A stretch of 64,000 nucleotides of DNA from Planctomycetota bacterium. GTDB taxonomy: Bacteria > Planctomycetota > Planctomycetia > Pirellulales > Pirellulaceae. The translations under genes were made by a program, and so were the position numbers. This document shows, in pieces, positions 8,181-18,600 of the stretch (within the stretch, counting starts at the first letter, position 1; the number at the start of each line of letters is the position of its first letter). Below the pieces are notes generated by a model. The model had not been told where the DNA came from. It saw only the letters and a program-made list of their open reading frames with translations, and ran no database searches. The DNA lies in NCBI GenBank assembly GCA_024276655.1, contig JAJRWU010000141.1:1-64000 (forward strand), written 5' to 3'.

Positions 8181-8280
8181 AGCAACAGTCCCGAATTTAC
8201 CTACCGCATTAAAAGCCCGGCATTTTGAAAATGCCGGGCTTTTCCGAGTTACAACCGAGAACTTATTTCGGGACTGCTCC
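8181..8280. repeat. Full-length ~100-bp palindromic element
   Basis: Outer arms CAACAGTCCCGAA and TTCGGGACTGCTCC flank a core hairpin at 8211-8243 (AAAAGCCCGGCATTTT, one base, then its complement). It matches 56983-57082 over the whole length. It lies in the gap 8116-8538, which has no gene. Confidence 0.75.
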
Positions 8281-8400
8281 CAACCTGTACGACGGACGCT
8301 CCCACCCGCCGAAAATGGCCGAACGCTACAAGAGCGCCCGTTCACCTGCCCACATTCTATCGGCGTTCGTGGCCAAACGTCAATAAAAATATGGGAAAGC

Positions 8401-8515
8401 ACCGCTCGATAAATAACGGTCGCATTTGTGTAGCCATCGTCGCCAGACGGTGGGTGAGCAGTGAACCATCCCACGCTCTCTGGCGAGCGTGGCTACGACA
8501 CTAATTTTCCGCTCG
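8401..8515. repeat. ~115-bp dispersed element, first copy
   Basis: The segment containing GTGTAGCCATCGTCGCCAGA and GGCGAGCGTGGCTACGACAC is nearly identical, in opposite orientation, to 59357-59471. Internal inverted repeats around CGCCAGA make it fold on itself, as in REP or MITE elements. Confidence 0.7.
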
Positions 8516-8538
8516 AAGCAAAGGCGAACCGCCCCGCG

Positions 8539-9615
8539 TTAGCGGCAGTGTCTGTGGCGACCGCCACAACCGCCGCACGACGAGCAGACCGGCACCCGAA
8601 TAACTTTCGTGACCGTCTTGCAGACGCGAACCTGTACTTCCTTCTTTACCGTGTGCGGCACACACACGGAGCGCGTTCGCGTGACCACTTCCGCGACAGG
8701 GCGACACACGCTGATTTGCCGCGTGTACGTGCGGGCTTCCGGAACGCAGTAGTTCTCGACGATATCTCGGCTACGTTGTTCGTGGCGATACGCACACACC
8801 TGAACCGTGCGTTCACGCTTTTCACGGCGAACCGAGCAAACCCGACGCGTTCCCGTGCGCTGTTCGGTTCGATAGCTGCAATGGCGCACCTCGCATGTGC
8901 GAGTTTCCTGCTTGCAGAGCGTCACGCAGTAGGTATAGGGAACATCGACGTATTCGGTTTTGTACGTCGTGCAGGGAACTTCTTCGGTGATCCATTTCGG
9001 AACCCAGACCCGGCAACAAACAGATCGCACGCCACAGCCGCCGCAGTCGGGAACCTCGCGTGTGTGCGTTTCCCAATGCCCCACGCATCGCCGCACGGTT
9101 CGCGTCGTTTGCACGGGAACCACGCGGCAAACCTTCCGCACGCCTTGTTTTTTCACCGTGTAGGGAATGTTTACCGTGTACTCTTTGACGGAAGTCGTCC
9201 AGACCGGAACCCGCACCGTGTATTGGTATTCGACATCGCGCCATTCGGGAATACAAACAACGGAGGTTTGCACCACATTTTTCGTGTAGGGGACGCAAAC
9301 CGTGTAGTTCACCGTGCGTGTCCGTTGCTTGGGAACCAGAACGGTGCATTGTTCGGTCACGTCGCGTGTTTCGTACACGTTGCGATACACCGTGCATTTA
9401 TATTCTCTCGGCTCCCAGCGGTATTCCGTGCAGGAAACGACGCGTGTTTCCGTAACCCATTGCGGCACACAAATGGTTTTTTCGACGTAGTCGACGCCGC
9501 AGTCTGAGTCGCTGCTGTTGGCGGCCTTGTGTTCCGCTGCGTGAACGGCGCCGGAAACGGCCAATACCAAAGTAATTGCGAACGATTTTGTCCAAAGTGA
9601 GTGAAACACGCTCAT
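8539..9615 (-). CDS. Cysteine-rich YTV-type cell-wall protein
   Basis: 358 residues with a clear signal peptide (MSVFHSLWTKSFAITLVLAV...VHA), so it is exported. The mature part is an irregular array of Cys-containing segments such as VNYTVCVPY, YTVRVPVW, YTVNIPYTV and RSVCVPHTVKKEV, rich in Cys, Thr, Val, Arg and Tyr. This matches the YTV-type proteins described from planctomycete cell walls (Rhodopirellula baltica), where disulfide cross-links are thought to stabilise the envelope. Arrays of Arg- and Tyr-rich strands separated by cysteines fit such a role. A larger relative lies at 39918-41915. Confidence 0.75.
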   Translation of the reverse strand: MSVFHSLWTKSFAITLVLAVSGAVHAAEHKAANSSDSDCGVDYVEKTICVPQWVTETRVVSCTEYRWEPREYKCTVYRNVYETRDVTEQCTVLVPKQRTRTVNYTVCVPYTKNVVQTSVVCIPEWRDVEYQYTVRVPVWTTSVKEYTVNIPYTVKKQGVRKVCRVVPVQTTRTVRRCVGHWETHTREVPDCGGCGVRSVCCRVWVPKWITEEVPCTTYKTEYVDVPYTYCVTLCKQETRTCEVRHCSYRTEQRTGTRRVCSVRREKRERTVQVCAYRHEQRSRDIVENYCVPEARTYTRQISVCRPVAEVVTRTRSVCVPHTVKKEVQVRVCKTVTKVIRVPVCSSCGGCGGRHRHCR

Positions 9616-9798
9616 ACCCTCCTGTCACACTGATGAAGATGCCTACGCCGAAAGTCAAACCCAGTCCGTGGCAATTTAGGTGGATTGCGCAAACGTTTCT
9701 GGAGCAAGTACGCAGGATAGGGGAAATATTCCGGCGTGCAAGCATGCAGTGGAAATTTTTTTCGGCGAGTTTTGAATTCCCTGAGCACTGGCTTGGCG

Positions 9799-11565
9799 TC
9801 AGTTGCTTCGAGAGAACACCAGGTTTCCGCCCACGTACGTTTGCAACACCTGCATGTTTCGCAACTGTGGCAGCGAGCAGGAAAGAATGTCGTCTTGGAG
9901 GACGATAAAATCGGCCAGCTTGCCCGCTTCGAGCGAGCCTTTGTCGTCTTCCTCAAACGACAGGTAAGCGTTATTGATTGTATAGAGGCGAATCGCTTGC
10001 TCCCGCGTGAGCGACTGTTCGGCATGGAGCGGGGCGTCCATTCCCCGAGGACGCCTCGTGAGCACGGTCCACATTCCTAGAAAAGGATTGTAAGGATTGA
10101 CCGCGCGTAAGCTGCCGATTTTTTGCATGTGGTCGGAGCCGCCGCCAATCACCACGCCAGCGTCGAACAACGATTTGTACGGTTGAAAATACGCCAGTCG
10201 ATCGTTGCCGAACTGCTTGAGCAACGTGGCGCCGTCGAGGTAGAGCCACGCCGGTTGTAAATCAGCGACGATCCCCAATTCCTTCATTTTCCGCACCGCT
10301 TCGGCGCTCATGAAATTGCAATGCGTGATGCAGGGGCGGTGCTCGCGAATGGGAAAGGTTTTGTTGACCTCCTCATAAGCGCTAATCAACGCATGCACGG
10401 CGCCGTCGCCCACGGAATGCGCTGTCATTTGCAAATTATTTTCCAGCACCAATTTGGAAATCTGGTAGAGACGCTCCGGCTCAATGTAGAGCGTGCCGCG
10501 GTAGTTGGGGTCGGTGATGGAATAGATCTTACTCACGCCCCACGGCTGGCGCATGTAAGCGCTGCCGGTGAGCATGCCGCCATCGAGAAACACCTTCACC
10601 CCGCGCAGCCACAGTTCGTGGTTTCGCGCATGCAGCGGATTTGCCGCCGCCTTCTCCACCCGCCGGCGAATTTCCGCCAGAGGCGCCTGCGCGTTAATGC
10701 TGTAGTACAAATACACGCGGCAGGGCAGCCGTTTTTCCCGGCGAAGGCGAGCATACAGCGCGATTTTGCTATCGCTCGCCGAACGGTCGGAAATGCTGGT
10801 AATGCCAACGGAGTTGTAATCTTGGAGCAGTGTTTCCAACGCGTCGGCGCGGTCGTCGGCCGAGGGCGATTTCTGGTTCGACTTCGCTTTCACGAACCGA
10901 CCCGCGCCGCGCAGGACACCCGTCGGTTCCCCGGTTTTGGAATCGCGCTCGATCAAGCCCGGTTTGCCATCCCGGATTTTGAAATCTTTATCGATCCCGC
11001 TCAACCGCAACGCGAGCGAATTCAGTGCTTGGTCGGGCCCCGTGCGAAACACGACCGGGTTGTTCGGCGCCGCCGTATCGAGTTCGGCGCGCGTGGGAAA
11101 ACGTTGGTCTTGCAACCGCGTGATGAACACCTGCGAGACGCGGATCCATTGGCCATCTTCCAGTTTTTCCGCCCGAGAACGAATGTATTTCAAGACATCG
11201 GCGATGGTTTGCATGTCGGGAACGCGATGATCATATTCGTACAACGCGGCGCTGGTGGAATGCACATGCGAATCGATCAGCCCTGGCAAAACGGTTTTAC
11301 CCGCCAGATTGATCTGCTTGGTTCGAGGACCGGCGAATTGGAGTACGTCGGCCGTGGCGCCGACCGCTAAAACGCGATCACCGGCAACCGCCATGGCCTC
11401 CGCGACGCGAAATTCCGAGTCGACGGTGATGATCTTGCCGTGGTGCAAAATCAGATCGGCCTTTTGCGCCCACGCCGGCAGCGCCACGCCAAGGAGAACC
11501 GCAACGCCCATGAAAGCATGCGAAAGAAACGCCAAACGCAAGGATCGGGTTCCGCGTGACACCAT
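9799..11565 (-). CDS. Exported amidohydrolase (amidohydrolase family 3, YtcJ-like)
   Basis: 588 residues, with an N-terminal signal peptide ending near PAWAQ. The composite beta-domain follows (LILHHGKIITVDSEF), then the metal-binding start of the TIM barrel, PGLIDSHVHS. A C-terminal return to the beta domain ends ..GSLEAGKLADFIVLQDD. These are the landmarks of YtcJ-type amidohydrolases, which hydrolyse C-N bonds with a metal in the active site. The substrate is unknown. GGAG lies 8 bases before the ATG. The gene stands alone among leftward genes. Confidence 0.85.
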   Translation of the reverse strand: MVSRGTRSLRLAFLSHAFMGVAVLLGVALPAWAQKADLILHHGKIITVDSEFRVAEAMAVAGDRVLAVGATADVLQFAGPRTKQINLAGKTVLPGLIDSHVHSTSAALYEYDHRVPDMQTIADVLKYIRSRAEKLEDGQWIRVSQVFITRLQDQRFPTRAELDTAAPNNPVVFRTGPDQALNSLALRLSGIDKDFKIRDGKPGLIERDSKTGEPTGVLRGAGRFVKAKSNQKSPSADDRADALETLLQDYNSVGITSISDRSASDSKIALYARLRREKRLPCRVYLYYSINAQAPLAEIRRRVEKAAANPLHARNHELWLRGVKVFLDGGMLTGSAYMRQPWGVSKIYSITDPNYRGTLYIEPERLYQISKLVLENNLQMTAHSVGDGAVHALISAYEEVNKTFPIREHRPCITHCNFMSAEAVRKMKELGIVADLQPAWLYLDGATLLKQFGNDRLAYFQPYKSLFDAGVVIGGGSDHMQKIGSLRAVNPYNPFLGMWTVLTRRPRGMDAPLHAEQSLTREQAIRLYTINNAYLSFEEDDKGSLEAGKLADFIVLQDDILSCSLPQLRNMQVLQTYVGGNLVFSRSN

Positions 11566-11787
11566 CTTATAAACTCCATGGCGAGGCTGGTGTTTTTGAA
11601 TGCGAGTGAAGTTTCAATGTAACAGCGCCGCATGCCGCCCGCTGCTCTCACCCGGCGACCGCCTGCGGGCGGAAACGAAAAAACACCCGGCAACGCCCCA
11701 ATAGGTTGAAAGTATGCGACTTACGACGATCAAACTGGAGGCCGGAGAGAAAAAAGCACCCATCTCGGCGAAATGCAAAAAAAATGT

Positions 11788-11814
11788 TTGACCCAGACCG
11801 CCATTTTATATAAA
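11788..11814 (+). promoter_or_regulatory. Possible sigma-70 promoter ahead of two micro-ORFs
   Basis: TTGACC at 11788-11793 and TATAAA at 11809-11814 are 15 bases apart, slightly short. It points toward the micro-ORFs at 11887 and 11991. Downstream, 11816-11821 is an AGGAGG with no start codon at normal distance. Confidence 0.3.
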
Positions 11815-11886
11815 CAGGAGGTTCGTTCAAAACGTTTATTCTCTTTCGGAATCGATAAATCGGTTCACCACCGAGGAGGACGTCAC

Positions 11887-11916
11887 GTGCAGGATCCCCC
11901 TTACCGTTTGCGATGA
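11887..11916 (+). CDS. Micro-ORF 1 (9 residues, starts GTG, xQDPPYRLR)
   Basis: GAGGAGG lies 8-14 bases before a GTG that opens nine codons (M/VQDPPYRLR) closed by TGA. The surrounding sequence aligns with micro-ORF 2 about 100 bases downstream, including the ribosome site, the QDPP codons and a trailing ACCGTTTG...GATGAG. Two matching ribosome-site-plus-peptide units in an otherwise gene-free stretch suggest leader peptides or toxin-like micropeptides. No homologue is known to me. Confidence 0.35.
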   Translation: MQDPPYRLR

Positions 11917-11990
11917 GACTCAGGCGCGGCGGCGAACCCCCGCGTCCCCTCGTTATTTACAGAGGGTGGTTATTCACAGGAGGGCGTTTT

Positions 11991-12020
11991 ATGCAAGATC
12001 CACCGGGTTGTCAGCCATAA
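11991..12020 (+). CDS. Micro-ORF 2 (9 residues, MQDPPGCQP)
   Basis: CAGGAGGG is 6-8 bases before an ATG opening MQDPPGCQP and TAA. It shares AGGAGG, spacing and the first five residues with micro-ORF 1. The rest of the 740-base gap 11566-12307 holds no longer ORF that I can support. Confidence 0.35.
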   Translation: MQDPPGCQP

Positions 12021-12243
12021 ACCGTTTGGCGGTCATGAGCCTATGCGATGAGCGGCAGTGTCGAGCTTCGCGACAATAAATAGTTGTGCTTGGCCACGCT
12101 GTGTGCGTTTTCGCCGCGCCGCCGCCTCGCGGTTACGCCGTGTTTCATACCCAACGAGAGATTCCTCGCCCCGTGTAGTCCCGCAACCACATGGGGTTTT
12201 TTATGCGCGGTTTACGTATTGGCGCGAAACCCATCGGCAAAAT

Positions 12244-12310
12244 AAAAAGCCCGGCATTGTGAAAATGTCGGGCTTTTTTAACAACTGGTAACGTTCGCGG
12301 CGACGCCTTA
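12244..12310 (-). terminator. Stop-anchored hairpin terminator of the WD40 gene
   Basis: On the minus strand the TAA of the WD40 gene is followed by ..GTTACCAGTTGTTAAAAAAG and then the hairpin CCCGACATTTTCACAATGCCGGG, ending in a T-run (12244-12279). It is a diverged member of the palindromic element family. Confidence 0.65.
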
Positions 12311-15300
12311 CCCGCCGGAGCCGTTGCTTTGCGGCGCCGGAGGGCTGAACTTGGCGAACTCCTTGCCGTCGCTGGTCCAGACGCGCAGCACGCTGTCTTG
12401 CCCGCCGGCGATGATCGTTTTTCCATCGGCGCTGACGCCAACCGCGTAGACGAAATCTGCCGGGCCGGCGAAGTTGCGAATGTTGCCGCCATTGCTGGTG
12501 TTCTTGATGCGAACGCTAGGATCTCCCGATGCCGCGACAACGGTATCACTATCGCCAATGAAATCGACCGACGTGACTTCCTTCTTGTAGCCGGCAATCG
12601 TGCGCAGTTGGTCGCCGGTTCTGGCGTCCCAGACTTTGATCACGTTGTCGGCGCCGCAGGTCGCGAGGCGGCGTCCATCGGCTTGCCAGGCGACGTCCAA
12701 TACGTGGTGCGTATGGCCTTCAAACGACCTCACCAACTCGCCGGTCGCGACGGTAAAGACTTTCATGAATCGATCGGCGCCGCAAGTGGCCAACTGTTTG
12801 TCGTTGGGTGAAAACTGTAAGCCGAAAACGGTATCGCTGTGGGCGTCTTTAATATCGAGCACCAACGCGCCCGTGGCAAGGTTCCAAATTTTAACTTCAC
12901 CGCTGCGCGAAGGTTCGCCGCCGCCGGTGGCCAGAAGTGTTCCGTCGGTGCTGATATCCAACGCCGTGACACGGTCGGCAAATTCGCCCGACGTCGCCGA
13001 ACCGATGGTTCTTTCCAATTTCCAGGCGGGCAGCAGATCTTGCACGACGATCTCTCCGTTGGCGGCCAGCGCGACCAGTTGATCGCCGCTGAAGGCGATC
13101 GTGTTCACGCCGCTCTTGCCCGCCGGCACGACAGCCAGAGGCGCCGAAGAGGCGACATCCCAGACGTGCAGTTGGCCGCCGCCATCGACCGCGGTGAGCA
13201 AATCGCCGGCGGCGGAAAAGGCAACCTTCGACCAAGGTCGTTCACTGGCAACGGCCGTCGCTTCAAGTTTTTTGAGATCGGCCTCGCGCGCTTTCAACGC
13301 TTCCTCAAACTGTTTGTGCGTGTTCTCCAACGGCGGAATGGCCGCGATCGATTGCTGTTCTGTTTTCTTGGCGCGCTCCTGGTTTCGCTTGGCGCCGGCC
13401 ACGGCGCGCTCGCCCGCTTTTTGGGCGGCCACGGCTTTATCGTAAGCGTCAGTGGTTTTTTTGGCAGCGGCTTCGGCCGTTTTGATTTCCTTCTCGACCG
13501 CCGTAACAGCCGCGACGGCCGTTTTCTTTCCCGCTTCTGATTTTGTCTTGGCGGCAACGGCCGCCTTAACCGCCGCTTCGGCGTCGACGATCGCCTTCTT
13601 TACTTGTGCGAGACGACGAGCTTTCGCCTGACTGACGAGCTTTTTGACATCCACAACGATCGCTGCCAAAAGAACATCTGCTTTATTGGCTGCCGCGGCC
13701 TTTTCGACGCTGGCCAGAAATTCCTGAGCAAGCTTGACGGCCGGACCGGGTAGCGTTGCTTCTTTCTTTGCGGCATCACGAGCTTTTTCAGCGACAGGCA
13801 CGGCCGCCACGGCCGCCGCAACGGTTTTGTCGGCCGCCACAACGGCCGCCTTGGCTTTTTCGAGCTTGGCTTTCGCCGCCACCACGACCTTTTCGGCGGC
13901 TTGTTTATCGGCCAGGGGTTTCTTCACCGCTTCCACACTCTTCGCCAACGCCTCTTCGGCCTTCTTGATCGCCTCGCCGGATTTCTTTACGTTTGCCTCT
14001 TCGGCCGTTTTGGTCTTGTTGGCCGCGTCGACATCGGCCTTCGCGCCGACAATATATTTCTTCGCCAGCGAGACCGCCCGTTGTCCCGCCGCCACTGATA
14101 GCCGCGTACGGTAATCGCCCCGCAGGTCGGCCAGCTTTTTGCCATCGGCTGCTTGCCAGAGTGTGAGTGTTTTGCCGCCGCCGGCGGTGGCGAGTGTTTT
14201 GCCATCGGCGGTCCAGGCCAGTCCGGTCACTGGCTCGCCATGGTTGATTTTGCGAATTTGCTTCTTTTGAGCGGCGTCCCAAATAATAACAATACCTTGC
14301 TCATCAGCAGTAGCGAACTGTTCGGCCTGCGCGGCGGTGAGTGCGATTGCGTGAACCGCCTTGGCGTGGCCTTTCAGCTCCGCGACGGCTTCCAGCGTGG
14401 CGGAGGGCGTATCCTGGCCTTCCACTTTTTCACCAGCCTTGATCGACCACAATCGCACGACGCCATCATCGCGGCCGACGGCAATTTGCCCGGCGGAGCC
14501 GACAAAAGCCACGGCGTGGGAAACTGCGGCCAGTTCGGCGTTGGCAACAGGTTTGCCATCGGCCACGTTCCAAAGCCGCAACGACTTATCGGCCGCAATC
14601 GCCGCCAGCGTGGCGTTGTCCTTGGAAAACGCCAGCCCCAGCACATCGCTCGCTGGTCCTTGGAGCGTGTGTTTTACGGCGCCATCGGCAAGTTGCACGA
14701 TTTTGATCTGGCCATTCGGTTGGGCCAGAGCACACAAAGCTCCGTTGGCGCTCACAACGCCGACCTTCCACTCGCCGGCGCCCACGCTCCATTGCTTCAC
14801 CGCCGCGGCGGGTGTGCGGCGCCAGATTTTCACGGTGCGATAACCGCCGGATACGAGCGTGTTTCCGTCGGGGGAAAAGGTCAGGGCTTGCACCAAGTCG
14901 AGGTGGGCGGGGCCATACTCGTTCGGCGAAGCCGCCAAGGCGGGATCACTCAAGCGGCCCAAGCTGCGTTTGCTCGGTCCTTGATGCAGGAAGACTTGGT
15001 TCGCGCGGCCGGTGGCGATGGTCTGACCGTCGGCGGAAATGGCCGCGGAGTAAATAGGATTCACCCCCGCCGGCAATGGCCGCCAACGCACAGGACCGCC
15101 GCCGGTCACTTCACCCTTGGCGCCTTGGTCGATCCAGAGTTTGAGCAGGCCCAATTCCTGGGGGGTGAGGTCCTTGGCGCCGACGTCGTTATCTTCCGGG
15201 GGCATGAACGATTCCCGCTGGTGGGCGGCGAGTTGCAGAATCAGGCTTTCGTCGCCTTTTCCGGCCACTGCGCCGGGCCCTTCCGCGCCGCCGGCCAATA

Positions 15301-15583
15301 TCGTTTTCGGGGTTTCCAGGATGAGGTCGCTTTCGGCTTCGGCCGTGTTGTGGCAAGCCAGACAGCTGCGCCGCAGAATGGGCAGCACCTCTTTTTCGAA
15401 GTCGACTTCGCCTTCGTGTTTGACGGCCGCGATTTCGAGCGGTTTTTCATCATCGGCTCGCACCGACGCATTGTTTGAAACAACGCCAGTAAGTACGACG
15501 CCCGTTAGCACGACGCATTCCAGCGTGGCGTTGGCGAGAAACGGCAAGGTGAAAAAACGACTAAAGCGCGATCGATGAAACAT
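12308..15583 (-). CDS. Exported WD40-repeat protein with planctomycete cytochrome c (PSCyt1) domain and a coiled-coil insert
   Basis: About 1091 residues. After a long signal peptide comes a PSCyt1 domain with the haem motif CLACH and the later FMPPED methionine region. WD40 repeats follow (..LVSGGYRTVKIWRR, LRLWNVADG..), then an Ala/Lys-rich helical stretch at about residues 508-774, then more WD40 repeats (HVWDVASS, VKIWNLATG, IKVWDARTG). The propeller is thus interrupted by a long coiled coil. Planctomycetes encode many such proteins beside DUF1549/DUF1553 genes; their role is thought to be periplasmic or surface redox work but is unproven. The ATG at 15583 gives the best signal peptide; the frame extends to 15637. 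Confidence 0.8.
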   Translation of the reverse strand: MFHRSRFSRFFTLPFLANATLECVVLTGVVLTGVVSNNASVRADDEKPLEIAAVKHEGEVDFEKEVLPILRRSCLACHNTAEAESDLILETPKTILAGGAEGPGAVAGKGDESLILQLAAHQRESFMPPEDNDVGAKDLTPQELGLLKLWIDQGAKGEVTGGGPVRWRPLPAGVNPIYSAAISADGQTIATGRANQVFLHQGPSKRSLGRLSDPALAASPNEYGPAHLDLVQALTFSPDGNTLVSGGYRTVKIWRRTPAAAVKQWSVGAGEWKVGVVSANGALCALAQPNGQIKIVQLADGAVKHTLQGPASDVLGLAFSKDNATLAAIAADKSLRLWNVADGKPVANAELAAVSHAVAFVGSAGQIAVGRDDGVVRLWSIKAGEKVEGQDTPSATLEAVAELKGHAKAVHAIALTAAQAEQFATADEQGIVIIWDAAQKKQIRKINHGEPVTGLAWTADGKTLATAGGGKTLTLWQAADGKKLADLRGDYRTRLSVAAGQRAVSLAKKYIVGAKADVDAANKTKTAEEANVKKSGEAIKKAEEALAKSVEAVKKPLADKQAAEKVVVAAKAKLEKAKAAVVAADKTVAAAVAAVPVAEKARDAAKKEATLPGPAVKLAQEFLASVEKAAAANKADVLLAAIVVDVKKLVSQAKARRLAQVKKAIVDAEAAVKAAVAAKTKSEAGKKTAVAAVTAVEKEIKTAEAAAKKTTDAYDKAVAAQKAGERAVAGAKRNQERAKKTEQQSIAAIPPLENTHKQFEEALKAREADLKKLEATAVASERPWSKVAFSAAGDLLTAVDGGGQLHVWDVASSAPLAVVPAGKSGVNTIAFSGDQLVALAANGEIVVQDLLPAWKLERTIGSATSGEFADRVTALDISTDGTLLATGGGEPSRSGEVKIWNLATGALVLDIKDAHSDTVFGLQFSPNDKQLATCGADRFMKVFTVATGELVRSFEGHTHHVLDVAWQADGRRLATCGADNVIKVWDARTGDQLRTIAGYKKEVTSVDFIGDSDTVVAASGDPSVRIKNTSNGGNIRNFAGPADFVYAVGVSADGKTIIAGGQDSVLRVWTSDGKEFAKFSPPAPQSNGSGG

Positions 15584-15640
15584 CGCAATTACCTGCATTC
15601 CGCATGGGTCTAATGTCGAACAGAGATTCTGTAGCACGAA

Positions 15641-18600
15641 CTACTTTTTCGGAGCTTCGGCGGCGGCTTGAACCGCTAGCGGCGCCTCCAACGACGACTC
15701 CAGAGCAACGTTGTTGAATTTGAGCGTTCCCTTTACCGAGAACTTGTGTTCGCCGACCGAAGCGTCGGCCGCCACGGCCACCGCCAGCTTGCCTTCGGTT
15801 TGTCCTTCCGCCACCGTGATTTTACTCACCGCCACGCCCTTCACCCCGCTGGGAGCCGTGGCTTGCAATGTGACCGGGCCCGTGAAGCCAAACAGCCGCT
15901 CCACCTTGACCACCAATTCGCCGGCGGCGCCTTGTTTCAATTGCGGCGCGGCGGCCACCGAAAGGCGAACCGGCGTGGCGTGGATATTGAGCCGCACGGG
16001 AGTGGACACAACCGCGAACGTTACATCCTTGGCGGCGTTGGCTTTGTTCAACGCGGCGATTTTTGCATCGGCCGCCTTGATGCGGGCGTCGACCTGTTTG
16101 GTCAGCGCTTGCAGCGACTTTTCCTTTTGCGCCGCCGCCGTTAGTGCGGCTTTGTTCTTGGCCAGGGCGGCGTCGGCGTCGGTTTTGGCCTTGGTGGCGG
16201 CGGTCGCCTTGGCCTGGGCGTCTTTCTGAGCAGCCTGTGCTTTTTCGAGTGCTTGGCGAGCCGCCGCTACCGCCTTGGCTTTTTCTTCGGGCGGCGTTTC
16301 GGTTTTTTCCAAGGCCGCCAGTTTTTTGGCGAGGCCGGCCGCTGTTGCTTCAGCCGCTTTGACGGCCGCCGCCGTGGTTGGCAGTTGCGCGGCGGCGGTA
16401 TTGACTTGTTTTTGGGCGGCTTGCACGTCGGCCGCACTCTTGGTTTTCGCCGCCGTGGCCTGTTTCGTTTCTGTTGCGATGGCGGCCTTGCGCTTGGCCA
16501 ACAGTTCCTTCTCAGCTGCGACCGCCTTGACCGCTTCCGGGTTGCGACTGTATTTGAACTTGGGCGTGGCTTGCAGATAAAAAGTTTGTTCGCCCAAGGG
16601 CGTTTTTGCGTTGGCCAAACTGAACACTAGTTTGCCTTCACCTTCAGCCGCCTTGATCGTCACGTCGGCGGGCTTGAATTCCTTCGGGGCGCCGATCGGC
16701 TTAAGCACCAGATCGACCTTGAATTCGCCGCGCCGCGCGACCTTAATCGGCACTTCAAATTTGGCGCCTTTACAGGTCTCGACCACTGCCTCCGGCATGC
16801 TGACTTGCGCCGGCGCCGCTTCACGGTCAGACACCGAAATGGTGAACGTGCGAGCCACGCGGGAAACGGCTGGAGCCAGGACGCGATTGCCCGTGGCCCA
16901 TACCAAAGAGGTCGCGCGTGCTTGACGCTCCACTTTCTGGCCATTTATTTCCGCCGAGCCAACGATGGTGATCTCGCCCGACCAAGCCGGAGCATCTTCG
17001 GCGGTGACCAGAAAAAGAGAGGCCTTCGTGGCGGCGCCGGCCAACAGCACCGGTCGGCATGTCACGCCCGCCGGCAAGCCGGTGGCGGAAACACTAATAT
17101 CGCCTTTGAAACCGTCGCGCCGCTCCACCGTCAGGTTGACCAGCGTGATGTCGCCCCGGCGCAAGGCGGTTGATGATTGCACCGCTTGCGCGGCGTTGGC
17201 CGTAAAGCCCGGTTGCGGCGACGCAACGAGGCGGAAATCGGGGGCTTCGCGGCGAATGATCAGCCGATACAAATTGCCGAAATCGTCTTGCGTGGCGCCG
17301 AATTGATCGCGAATCATGATGACATAGTCGCCGTCTTCCTTTACGGCCAAGCGGTATTGCGGATCGTCGCTGGTGAAATCGAGGTCGGCCTTGATGCCCG
17401 CGTTTCGCGCGCCGGCGTCGTCAACTTGCGCCAATTCCTTGGTCGCTTCGCCGACCACGCTGCGAATCGAGAGGTAGGGGTCGCAGGCGGCGCCCAAACG
17501 CTGCGCGACGACTTCAATCGTATAGACTTCATCCTTCTTGGCGCTGAACACGAACCAGTCGTCATCGTTGCGAGGGTAAAATCGCCCCACGATTTCGCAA
17601 GGCGCCGAAACCCGCTGTGCTGAATCGGCGGCGGCATTGGGTTCTTTTTCCTCCACCAAGGCCGCTTGGGCGACATACAGCCGCAATGGTTCGCGTAGTT
17701 CACCCGCAACGGGCGTGACCAGTTCGGAATCGAGCATGGCGGCCGACGTCGAACCGAAGGCGGCGTTCGCGGCGTCGGCGGCGGGCATGGAAACTTCCGC
17801 TTGCAGCACCTGCAAACCGTCGGGCAAACCGGCGGCCGGTTTTCCACCCGGCAAATTCCAGCCGAAAATCGAGACTGTCTGTTTCGCGCCCGGCGGCAAT
17901 GAGGGCGGAAACACCTGCTGAATTTTGGGACCGACATGCACCTGCAAGCGGTAGAAGTATTCACCGCCGCCGCGGAAAATAAAATCGTGCAGGGCGAGTG
18001 TGTAGACGCCGTCATGCGGCGCCTCGAATTGCAGGAATTGGTCCGACTCAAGTTCGCCCCGCGAGCGTTTGAGCTCAGCGCCTTGGTCGTCGTAAATCGC
18101 CAACGAAGGGCGCAGCCGCGAATCGATGCGCTGGGCCAAACAATCGGCAATCAGCCGCTGGCCTGCTTTCAGTTGGATTTTGAAATGGTCGATCACGTCG
18201 CCGTCGGTCCGACCATTGACCACCGAACCCAGAGCCAATTCCGGGGCCTTTTCCAGCACGACATTCGCGCCGGCGTCGGTCGTTTCCTCCAGCCGGCCCA
18301 CGGCAAAGGCGCGCGGGTTCGACGCGCCGAAACGACCCACCACGCGAACATCGTACACGCCGGGCGGCGTGTCGGGAGCGATGGTCACGGCAAATTTATT
18401 ATCGACCGGCGTGTCGCGGTTTAGTAGGTCGTCATGCTGTGTTTGCTGCTTGGCTGTAATTCCAGGATGGGAAAACAGCAAACGCGAAGCTTCATCGAGC
18501 GAAGCGCCGCCAATCACGACATCGAACGTGGCGCCCACCTTGCCGCCCGCCGGCGAGATGGTGGTCAGGTTCGTGACCGGCAACTGCGCCAGAGCAACAG

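Noticed and set aside
14153-15478. 441-codon plus-strand ORF inside the WD40 gene
   Set aside because: Antisense shadow with no homology pattern; the minus-strand frame has WD40 and PSCyt motifs.
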